Positions 1 through 6,533 of a stretch of 64,000 nucleotides of DNA are shown here, in pieces. The notes under the pieces were generated by a model. That model saw only the letters and a program-made list of their open reading frames with translations, did no database searches and had not been told where the DNA came from. Position 1 is the first letter of the stretch. Every line of letters starts with the position of its first letter. Made by a program: the position numbers and the translations under genes. Source of the stretch: Chryseolinea sp. H1M3-3 (GTDB taxonomy: Bacteria; Bacteroidota; Bacteroidia; Cytophagales; Cyclobacteriaceae). Where the stretch lies: positions 620,001 to 684,000 of the forward strand of contig NZ_JARKMY010000001.1 in the NCBI RefSeq assembly GCF_029360725.1, read 5' to 3'.

Positions 1-164
1 GCCCTGTCCACCGCGTGCATTACTTCCTTTAACTGTTCGTAAATTTTATATACTTTGTCGTTTCCCATCAATTCTTGTTCTACTGCTCGCTTCTCAGCTT
101 CAGATAGTTTTCCATCAATGTAATCGATAAGCTGCATTTCTAATTTTTCCTGATCGTTGTTCAT
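1..164 (-). CDS. Anti-sigma factor-like protein, N-terminal part (cut by window edge)
   Basis: Only the first 54 codons are inside the window; the gene runs off the left edge. The start is the ATG at 164, read leftwards. The visible part is strongly helical and charged, with LIDYIDGKLSEAEKRAVEQE near residues 12-31. This matches the first helices of the small cytoplasmic domain of anti-sigma factors, where 'L..YLDGeLs..E...vE..L' is typical. It begins 15 bases after the stop of the ECF sigma gene on the same strand, the usual sigma then anti-sigma order. I infer that it binds that sigma factor. Whether a transmembrane segment and sensor domain follow cannot be seen. Confidence 0.7.
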   Translation of the reverse strand, partial: MNNDQEKLEMQLIDYIDGKLSEAEKRAVEQELMGNDKVYKIYEQLKEVMHAVDR

Positions 165-179
165 AACTTGCCGGGTTCC

Positions 180-719
180 TTAAATCTTTTCCAGTTGGAA
201 ATAATACTCTCTTAGTTTAGTAATAGCGCGATGCACTTTCACTTTAATGTTTGCTACTGTAGTATCCATGATGACCGCTACATCTTCATACTTCATGTGT
301 TGAAAGCGTGTTAATATTAAAAGTTCACGTTGCTCTTCACTAAGCATAGCCATCGATCGTTCCAGTAATTTTTCCTGCTCGTCCAGCTTCTCACTGTCAC
401 TCGCCTCGCTTATATTTTCACTTATCTTATCCACATCCACGAAAGCAGAAAATCTATTTTTATGCATTTGATAATGATCCGAAAAAATGTTTCGCGCTAC
501 CTGATAAATCCAGGATTGAAATCGCAGTCCTTCACGATAACTATTCCGGTATTTTATAATTCTTAAAAAAACATTTTGTGTCAAGTCTTCAGCTAAGGCA
601 CGATCCAAGGTCATGCGCGCCAAAAAATTAAAAATGCGTTTATTATAGCGTTCAAAAAGCAAAGAAGCCTGTTTCAGATCACCGTTTTTGACGGCCTCCA
701 TAATCATTTCGTCTGTCAT
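180..719 (-). CDS. ECF-family RNA polymerase sigma factor
   Basis: A 179-residue protein of normal ECF sigma length. Region 2 lies at about residues 22-90: LFERYNKRIFNFLARMT, then AEDLTQNVFLRI (core-binding and -10 recognition helix), then FQSWIYQVARNIFSDHYQ. Region 4 lies at about 118-170, with LSEEQRELLILTRFQHMKYEDVA and a recognition helix near TTVANIKVKVHRAITKLR. It would direct RNA polymerase to a specific set of promoters. It is followed 15 bases later by an anti-sigma-like gene, so the pair is probably one operon with autoregulation. It is not paired with a SusC gene, unlike the second sigma factor at 46.1 kb. Confidence 0.93.
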   Translation of the reverse strand: MTDEMIMEAVKNGDLKQASLLFERYNKRIFNFLARMTLDRALAEDLTQNVFLRIIKYRNSYREGLRFQSWIYQVARNIFSDHYQMHKNRFSAFVDVDKISENISEASDSEKLDEQEKLLERSMAMLSEEQRELLILTRFQHMKYEDVAVIMDTTVANIKVKVHRAITKLREYYFQLEKI

Positions 720-1169
720 CCGATCTGCGCTTTTTGTATGTTTTGTGTTAGTTACCGGAAGGTCTCCTAAAGGTTACATTTGGATTTACAGATTTTTCAA
801 CAATAAAAAAAGGCCCTTAGCCTGCTTGTGAGGATGAAAACTACCACGATACACACAAACACCTAAACCGATAATGCTCACTTAACACCCAATTCATCGT
901 CAAAGAAGCCATTCGAGTTAAATGAATCAACCTAGTTCGCAAAAAATTTGCTGCGCCGTTTACTAGCGTTACTGAAGCATGTCATGGTTATGTGATACCA
1001 TTATTATTGGTGCGGCGATCATACCAAACAGATTACAGATGAAGTGCTAAATACGAATCTTAATCCATGAGATAACTGCAGATAACTTTATATGCAACCC
1101 TGCAAATTATTTAAGGGGTCTTTGTACTTTCGGCAGGACTTTTGTGTCTATTCATAAAAATTATACAGT
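720..1169. other. Intergenic region between divergent genes
   Basis: 450 bases between the divergent sigma-factor gene and the SIMPL-domain gene. I find no convincing ORF or RNA. Near its right end (1121-1144) there are TTTG and GACTTTTG boxes resembling the Bacteroidota -33/-7 elements, but their spacing of 12 bases is too short and the -7 box has a mismatch. I do not call a promoter here. Confidence 0.5.
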
Positions 1170-1865
1170 ATGCGATCCAATATTTTCATTATTCTATTAT
1201 TAATGGCCAGCGTGACTGCGTTTGGCCAGGAAGTTTTTAAAGGCGAACATTTTATAGAAGTCACCGGCTCATCAGAAATGGAAGTTGAGCCAAACGAAAT
1301 CTTTCTTTATATCAGACTTCGTGAGTTTGAAGAAAATCGTGCAAAAGTATCTTTAGAAAAACTCGATCAAGAGTTTTTGCAAGCACTAAAGGCAGCCAAC
1401 ATCGATCGTAAAAATCTAACCCTGGCAGATGCTGGTTCAAACCTTGATAAGATCCGAAGAAGGGATAAAGACGCTTTTCGTGAGAAGTCATACGAGTTAA
1501 AACTTACAAGCGCAGCAGAGCTTGAAAAGTTTCTTGTAAAAATTGAGCCGGTTAAGGTGCAACAATTAGACCTGACGCGGCTGCATCATACCGACATGGA
1601 GAAATTTAAAATTGATTTGAAAATCAAAGCGCTTCAAGCCGCACAAACAAAAGCGTCAACGTTATTAAAGTCAATTGGAGCGGAAATTGGTAAACCAATC
1701 ATGGTACGCGATTGGGATCAAGATCCAGTCCAACCGTTACCACAGGCCCGTATGGCAAACGTGATGTATAAAGCAGAAGGTGCTGACATGGCAGGAGAAG
1801 AGCAAGTTGGATTCAGAAAATTAAAATTACGCGCACAAATCACAGCCCAATTCGAGATTAAGTAG
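1170..1865 (+). CDS. SIMPL-domain (DUF541) exported protein
   Basis: 231 residues. Residues 1-19 form a signal peptide ending in AFGQ, so the mature protein should be periplasmic or outer-envelope. The body is the SIMPL (DUF541) fold: the opening strand HFIEVTGSSEMEVEPNEIFLYIRL at about 26-49, a helical middle rich in KA and AQ (KIKALQAAQTKASTLLKSIG), and a final antiparallel strand LRAQITAQFEIK. BP26/OMP28 of Brucella and bacterial YggE belong to the same superfamily; their biochemical role is not well defined. The gene stands alone and ends 20 bases before a good intrinsic terminator, so it is probably monocistronic. Confidence 0.85.
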   Translation: MRSNIFIILLLMASVTAFGQEVFKGEHFIEVTGSSEMEVEPNEIFLYIRLREFEENRAKVSLEKLDQEFLQALKAANIDRKNLTLADAGSNLDKIRRRDKDAFREKSYELKLTSAAELEKFLVKIEPVKVQQLDLTRLHHTDMEKFKIDLKIKALQAAQTKASTLLKSIGAEIGKPIMVRDWDQDPVQPLPQARMANVMYKAEGADMAGEEQVGFRKLKLRAQITAQFEIK

Positions 1866-1888
1866 GCTACCCGTTAGATAAATATTCT

Positions 1889-1931
1889 CCAATGGTTCGG
1901 ACGTCCGTTTAGAATCCGGACCATTGGTTTT
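1889..1931 (+). terminator. Intrinsic terminator after the SIMPL-domain gene
   Basis: CCAATGGTTCGGA (1889-1901) pairs with TCCGGACCATTGG (1915-1927), with one G-T pair and a 13-base loop, followed by four T. It sits 20 bases past the stop codon. Confidence 0.85.
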
Positions 1932-2019
1932 CCCCGTCATTCGTTTCAGGTGTTTTGAAAGCTTGCGGTTTAAGCAAACAAAAATTAACTTTTAACCTTT
2001 AACGAATAAAAGAACGCCA

Positions 2020-3003
2020 ATGAAAGTAGCCATCTACAGCACGCACAAGTTTGAAAAGACCTACCTGGAAAATTATTGCAAGGCCCATTCCTTGCGGTTC
2101 TTAGAGACACGCCTCACTATCGAAACTGTCGGACTTGCGCAAGGTATGGACGCTATTTCTATCTTCGTAAACGATGATGCATCAGCGCCCGTGCTTCAAA
2201 AATTAAAGGAGACAGGAGTTAATTATATCGCCTTGCGCTCGGCTGGTTTTAACCATGTCGACTTAAAAGAAGCGAAGCGGCTTGGTATACGTCTGGCGCG
2301 TGTTCCTGACTACTCTCCAGCTGCCATTGCAGAACACACGGTTGCGTTAATGCTTGTGTTGAATCGAAAGCTTATTAAAGCCAACACGCGTGTACACGAC
2401 ATGAATTTTTCATTGGATGGACTAACGGGTTTCGATATGTCTGGCAAAACCGTTGGTATTTTGGGAACGGGCAAGATTGGCAGTGTAGTAGCCCGCATTA
2501 TGCACGGTTTTAATTGTCACATTCTAGCCTATGACCCCTATGAAAACGAAGAATTAAAAAATAAATACAACGTACGGTATACTGACTATCAAACGCTGTT
2601 TAAGCAATCTGATATCATTACACTACACCTGCCGCTTACACCTGAATCTAAGTACATTATCAATAAGGAAAACATCGAGTCCATGAAGACGGGCGCGATG
2701 CTCATCAATACGAGTCGCGGGGGATTGGTGGATACAAAAGAAGTAATTAAAGCATTAAAATCTGGAAAGATCGGCTCTTTTGGAATCGATGTGTATGAAG
2801 AAGAAGGCGGACTTTTTTTCGAAGATCATTCCGACATTATTCTTCAGGATGATGTAATTGCACGGTTGATGACATTTCAAAATGTAATGATTACCAGCCA
2901 CCAGGCATTCTTAACGCACGAAGCGTTGGTCAAGATTGCTGAAACTACCGGTTATAATCTGGAATGTTGGGAGAAAGGTACTTCCTCAGTCAATGAAATA
3001 TAA
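2020..3003 (+). CDS. ldhA: D-lactate dehydrogenase / D-2-hydroxyacid dehydrogenase
   Basis: 327 residues, the usual length for the NAD-dependent D-2-hydroxyacid dehydrogenases. It would interconvert pyruvate and D-lactate in the cytoplasm (fermentative LdhA type). The NAD-binding GxGxxG motif is at G149-G154 (GTGKIG). The catalytic residues of the family are present: Arg233 in TSRGG, a Glu at 260-262 in DVYEEEGG, and His294 in SHQAF. The segment VYEEEGGLFFEDHSD and the early RSAGFNHVDL (73-82) are typical of the LdhA branch rather than of phosphoglycerate or formate dehydrogenases. Start: ATG after AACGCCA. The substrate assignment is by family resemblance. Confidence 0.88.
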   Translation: MKVAIYSTHKFEKTYLENYCKAHSLRFLETRLTIETVGLAQGMDAISIFVNDDASAPVLQKLKETGVNYIALRSAGFNHVDLKEAKRLGIRLARVPDYSPAAIAEHTVALMLVLNRKLIKANTRVHDMNFSLDGLTGFDMSGKTVGILGTGKIGSVVARIMHGFNCHILAYDPYENEELKNKYNVRYTDYQTLFKQSDIITLHLPLTPESKYIINKENIESMKTGAMLINTSRGGLVDTKEVIKALKSGKIGSFGIDVYEEEGGLFFEDHSDIILQDDVIARLMTFQNVMITSHQAFLTHEALVKIAETTGYNLECWEKGTSSVNEI

Positions 3004-3136
3004 ATTCATTTTAGCTAAATCCGATCCGAGTTGAATTATCCTTCCTCACAAAACGTTTTGGTCAATTTTCTGCCTTCAATTATGTTTCCCTTAATAAGTA
3101 TCGGCTATTGCACGGTTCAACAGAATGCCTAGACTT

Positions 3137-3144
3137 TATTTTTG
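3137..3144 (+). promoter_or_regulatory. Candidate -7 box upstream of tRNA-Pro
   Basis: TATTTTTG is an exact match to the Bacteroidota -7 element TAnnTTTG. No clean TTTG -33 box lies at the usual 19-22 base distance. Transcription would start near 3151, giving a leader of about 78 bases before the tRNA. Confidence 0.33.
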
Positions 3145-3228
3145 TAAAAGCAAAAAGGATAGATTTTGTGTTCCATCTACGCTGCCCTGTTTAACATATT
3201 TGGAGGATTATTTAATTTTGAAAAAATT

Positions 3229-3302
3229 CGGGATGTAGCGCAGTCCGGTAGCGTACTTCGTTCGGGACGAAGGGGTCGCTGGTTCGAATCCAGTCATCCC
3301 GA
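3229..3302 (+). tRNA. tRNA-Pro (anticodon CGG)
   Basis: A full cloverleaf can be drawn. Acceptor CGGGATG (3229-3235) pairs with CATCCCG (3295-3301), with discriminator A at 3302. The D arm contains GCGCAGTCCGGTAGCGT. The anticodon stem CTTCG/CGAAG encloses the 7-base loop TTCGGGA, which gives anticodon CGG (decodes CCG, proline). The T arm contains TTCGAAT. CCA is not encoded. A terminator follows at once. Confidence 0.96.
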
Positions 3303-3305
3303 CTT

Positions 3306-3347
3306 GAGCGGACGAAAAATGAAAATTTTTACTTCGTCCGCTCTTTT
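3306..3347 (+). terminator. Intrinsic terminator after tRNA-Pro
   Basis: GAGCGGACGAA (3306-3316) and TTCGTCCGCTC (3333-3343) form a perfect 11-bp stem followed by TTTT. It begins four bases after the tRNA. Confidence 0.88.
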
Positions 3348-3384
3348 GATCTTGGTAGGCTCTAAATACGTAGTCTTAGAATAA

Positions 3385-3903
3385 TCAAAACTTCAAAATC
3401 TGTGATGCATGTTCTTTAGTATCCACCTTGTCTATGATATTGGAGATGTTCCCATTCTCATCGATCAAAAATGTAACACGTGCAGTACCCCAATATTTTT
3501 TCCCATCACGCTCTTTCTCTACCCATACGCCATACTTCTCGTTGATCGATTTATCGGTATCCGCGACCAGTGAAAATGGCAAACTGTATTTTTGTTGAAA
3601 CTCTTTGTGCGATACTTCATCATCCGTACTTACGCCCAGCACTTCATAACCTTCGTCTGAAAGCGCACCAATATTATCGCGGAGGTTACAAGCCTCTTGC
3701 GTGCAACCAGGTGTCTGATCTTTAGGGTAGAAATACAGAATTACCTTTTTGCCTTTGTAAGCGCTGAGGGTAATTTGTTTTCCATCCTGATCTTTGGCTG
3801 TAAAATCGGGAGCCTTGTCACCGATCTTCAATTTGGTTTGTGAAATGCTATTCATGGAATATAAAGAAAGTGTTAGTACAAAAAATAAAATCCTGAGTTT
3901 CAT
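3385..3903 (-). CDS. bcp: Exported peroxiredoxin of the BCP/PrxQ type
   Basis: 172 residues. The body matches thioredoxin-dependent BCP/PrxQ peroxiredoxins, which reduce hydrogen and alkyl peroxides. The motif YPKDQTPGCTQEACNLRD is complete, with peroxidatic Cys67, resolving Cys72 five residues later, and the conserved Thr64 and Arg75. Unusually, about 22 extra residues come first and read as a signal peptide (MKLRILFFVLTLSLYSMNSISQ), so the enzyme should act in the periplasm. Standard BCP is cytosolic and begins near KLKIGDKAPDF. In the periplasm the reductant would have to be a membrane thiol relay. The gene stands alone and converges on the tRNA terminator. Confidence 0.9.
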   Translation of the reverse strand: MKLRILFFVLTLSLYSMNSISQTKLKIGDKAPDFTAKDQDGKQITLSAYKGKKVILYFYPKDQTPGCTQEACNLRDNIGALSDEGYEVLGVSTDDEVSHKEFQQKYSLPFSLVADTDKSINEKYGVWVEKERDGKKYWGTARVTFLIDENGNISNIIDKVDTKEHASQILKF

Positions 3904-4201
3904 GGCGTAAGTGATTGAAGTTTTGAAATAGTGATTTGAGCGTGACTGCGCGACCGGTTAGTAATATACATTCTAATCTCATACATTCATCAAGAAAGTA
4001 TTCCTGCGATCGGCATTATATTCAGAAGGTATTTAACGGTTTTGTTCCCATTAAATTTCATCTTTCCGTTTTCCCCTCGCCATTTTTTTATTAACGCAGG
4101 CAACCGTTTTCCTAATTCGGTTGTATGGACTAATACGACCGCGCAGTCAGACTAATTGAATTTACGAATACCCGATTCAAAAACTTGTACAAATCTACTT
4201 T

Positions 4202-5788
4202 ATGCACCCCATTAAAAAAATATATTCGTTACTGGCTGTTTTGTTTTTATGCTTTGGATTTTTCAGTTGTTCTGATGATGATCCCGTCAACATTGGTCTG
4301 GTTTCATTGCAGACTAGTAACACATTAGGAGACATTATTGTTGACGGCAATGGAAAAACGCTTTACGTTTTCACAAAAGATGTAAACGGTCAAAGTAAGT
4401 GCACCGATGGCTGCCTTACGAATTGGCCTGTGTATTATGCAACCGATTTGCAGCCAGGTCCTGGTATTGACATGAAAGATTTTAGTACGATCACACGAAG
4501 TGATGGTGCACAGCAGACCACCTATAAAGGATGGCCGTTATACTACTACACCGGCGACAATGCCGTGGGGGAAACTAACGGTGAGGCTGTACAAAACATT
4601 TGGTTTGTTGCTAAACCTTCCTACTCAATCATGCTTGCGAATGCCCAACTGGTTGGAAAGGATGGAAAAAATTATTCGAGCAATTATCAGGAAAGCGTTG
4701 GCGAAACCCAATATTTTGTAGACTCCTTTGGAAGGACGCTCTATACATTTATCAAAGACTACAAAAACGTAAACAAATTCACGGCGCCCAATTTGAGCAA
4801 CAATGGCGTATGGCCGCTTTTTTATGTTGACATTGATGAACTGCCCAGTACTCTCAATGCGAGTGATTTCGGTGAGATTGAAGTTCATGGAAATCCGCAG
4901 CTTACCTATAAAGGTAATCCCCTTTATTATTTCGGAGAAGACACAAACCGAGGAGAAAATAAAGGTGTAAGTGTTCCTACTCCAGGTGTGTGGCCAGTGG
5001 CGAGTCCTCAAACAACGGAAGCCCCAGTGCAACCTACCATTATGCTTAAAAATGATCCTGTACTTGGCAATATGTTAACAGATAATCAAGGACGCTCACT
5101 GTACTTCTTTGCACGCGATACAAAAGGAACGAGCACCTGTAATGGAGGATGTCTAAATCGTTGGCCAATATTTAATACAGCTGAAATTATAGTTCCCGCA
5201 GGCAGCTTATTCAGTCAATCTGATTTTGGAACTACCGGCGACGGTGCTTCCAGGCAAATCACTTACAAAGGTAGACCGCTTTACTATTATGCACCTAACA
5301 ACGATGCAGTTGTTGAAGCTCCCGGTCAAGCCGGTGGCGAAAATTTCGGAACTGTTTGGTATGTCGCCAAGCCAGACTACAGTATAATGGTTGCCAGCGC
5401 CCAGTTGGTAGGTCTGGATGGGAAGACTTACACCAGCGCCTACGTGGAAGGGACCGGTAACACCCGGTATTTTACAGATGCGGACGGTCGCACACTTTAC
5501 ATTTTCACAAATGACAAAAAAGACACAAACAAATTTACTGCGGCAGATTTCAGCAATGATGGGGCTTGGCCAATTTTTCACGTAGCGATTGAACATTTAC
5601 CGACGGGGATGAATGCGAGCGACTTTGGTGAGATTGATGTCCATGGGCGGAAACAGCTTACATACAAAGGTTGGCCAGTGTACTACTTTGGGCAAGATAC
5701 GGAACCTGGTGATAACAAAGGTGTAAGTGTTCCTGTGCCAGGAAAATGGCCAATCGTAAACGGCGATACTTCCGCAGCGCCTTTATAA
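4202..5788 (+). CDS. Surface lipoprotein with four Yx(FWY)xxD repeats (COG4315-like)
   Basis: 528 residues. A lipoprotein signal ends at Cys23 (FFSC), followed by SDDD; acidic residues there act in Bacteroidota as an export signal to the cell surface. The rest contains four copies of the unit known as 'secreted repeat of unknown function' with the Yx(FWY)xxD signature: YVFTKD, YTFIKD, YFFARD and YIFTND. Each copy is followed by a WP.F/Y segment and a TYKG.P.YYY/YF segment. Copies 1-2 and 3-4 form two halves of about 240 residues that clearly arose by duplication; an 18-base stretch is identical at 4961-4978 and 5717-5734. Paired cysteines (C.DGCL, C.GGCL) occur in copies 1 and 3 only. Function is unknown. 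The gene is monocistronic and ends at a strong terminator. Confidence 0.85.
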   Translation: MHPIKKIYSLLAVLFLCFGFFSCSDDDPVNIGLVSLQTSNTLGDIIVDGNGKTLYVFTKDVNGQSKCTDGCLTNWPVYYATDLQPGPGIDMKDFSTITRSDGAQQTTYKGWPLYYYTGDNAVGETNGEAVQNIWFVAKPSYSIMLANAQLVGKDGKNYSSNYQESVGETQYFVDSFGRTLYTFIKDYKNVNKFTAPNLSNNGVWPLFYVDIDELPSTLNASDFGEIEVHGNPQLTYKGNPLYYFGEDTNRGENKGVSVPTPGVWPVASPQTTEAPVQPTIMLKNDPVLGNMLTDNQGRSLYFFARDTKGTSTCNGGCLNRWPIFNTAEIIVPAGSLFSQSDFGTTGDGASRQITYKGRPLYYYAPNNDAVVEAPGQAGGENFGTVWYVAKPDYSIMVASAQLVGLDGKTYTSAYVEGTGNTRYFTDADGRTLYIFTNDKKDTNKFTAADFSNDGAWPIFHVAIEHLPTGMNASDFGEIDVHGRKQLTYKGWPVYYFGQDTEPGDNKGVSVPVPGKWPIVNGDTSAAPL

Positions 5789-5817
5789 AAAATTAAAAGT
5801 CTCTCTGTGTTTGAATT

Positions 5818-5847
5818 GGGGTACCTGGGAAACCAGGTGCCCCTTTT
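5818..5847 (+). terminator. Intrinsic terminator after the repeat lipoprotein
   Basis: GGGGTACCTGG (5818-5828), loop GAAA, CCAGGTGCCCC (5833-5843), then TTTT. The 11-bp stem with a GNRA-type tetraloop is very stable. Confidence 0.92.
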
Positions 5848-5948
5848 CTTTGACATGAGGATTTATTTAAATGAATAACACTTGGAGACAGCCCCTTCCA
5901 CCTCGCGCAACATTCATGTGCAAAACGACCTGGTCAATACGTTGCTAA

Positions 5949-6215
5949 TTATATTTCCAGTTTACAGAAAAAATCCTCTAGCGAAAGTTTATGAATATGG
6001 AGCAGACGCGTCAAACTTTTTAAAGTCAAATTTGTTTTACCATTTTCAATTCGCCAGTATTGAATCTCTGGCAGTTTGTGCGCTTTCGCAAAATCTCTTA
6101 TCGTGTCATACCCTTTTCTTCGTCTTAATTCACTCAAGCCTTCTCCAATTTGTTTTAATTTAACGTCTAGTGATTTTGTTTTCATAACTTTTATTTTCTG
6201 TACAACGGTTAGCAT
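5949..6215 (-). CDS. Small XRE-family helix-turn-helix protein
   Basis: 88 residues, one lambda-repressor-like HTH and nothing else. The fold is visible from about residue 18: LKQIGEGLSELRRRKGY, then TIRDFAKAHKLPEIQYWRIENGKTNLTLKSLTRLLHIHKLSLEDFF. In this layout the second and third helices bind DNA and the last helices dimerise. Many Bacteroidota genomes carry near-identical stand-alone proteins starting 'xxKSLDlKLkqIG'. That suggests the in-frame ATG at 6185 (78 residues) may be the true start, although AAAGGA upstream of the ATG at 6215 is also acceptable. Targets are unknown. No toxin or phage partner is adjacent. Confidence 0.75.
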   Translation of the reverse strand: MLTVVQKIKVMKTKSLDVKLKQIGEGLSELRRRKGYDTIRDFAKAHKLPEIQYWRIENGKTNLTLKSLTRLLHIHKLSLEDFFCKLEI

Positions 6216-6533
6216 GGTTCAATTCCTTTGCCATTAGTCTTTATATCATTCATTGTTGTAAAAAAACATTTCAATGTGCATTTCAGCCCGAAAGTGTGGA
6301 GAAACGTCCTCATACAGGTTGTTGAAAAAGTTCACTCATTTACGTTTATCATTTAAGAATATGGCTACACTTAGGTCTGTGTAAATCGAAAAGCCTTTCG
6401 CTTACAAGAAGATCGATTTCGAACATTAAACGTACGACTTCGCCCGTAAGAAAAATTAGAACTCCTCCGTGGAGCATTTGCTGCCCCTTTGAGGTTACGG
6501 CATACTTTTGTATAATTCTGTGAAATTTATTTT
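6216..6533. other. Intergenic region between divergent XRE and FtsX genes
   Basis: 318 bases with no ORF of note. The right end holds a good candidate promoter for the FtsX-type permease (listed separately). The rest shows only short inverted repeats such as TCGAAA/TTTCGA, which I do not interpret. Confidence 0.5.
6477..6510 (+). promoter_or_regulatory. Candidate Bacteroidota-type promoter for the FtsX permease gene
   Basis: A -33 box TTTG (6477-6480) and an exact -7 box TACTTTTG (6503-6510, consensus TAnnTTTG) are separated by 22 bases. Transcription would start near 6517, 17 bases before the ATG at 6534. Confidence 0.5.

Noticed and set aside
720-1169. Promoter for the SIMPL-domain gene at 1121-1144
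   Set aside because: TTTG and GACTTTTG boxes are present, but the spacing of 12 bases and the mismatch in the -7 box make it unconvincing.
3166-3384. A 72-codon ORF across the tRNA-Pro gene
   Set aside because: It runs through the tRNA and its terminator; the translated part (SGSVLRSGRRGRWFESSHPD) is the familiar false peptide produced by a tRNA sequence.
4625-5032. A 135-codon ORF opposite the repeat lipoprotein
   Set aside because: It is the antisense shadow of the duplicated repeat units; a similar shadow (5207-5596) arises in the second half for the same reason.
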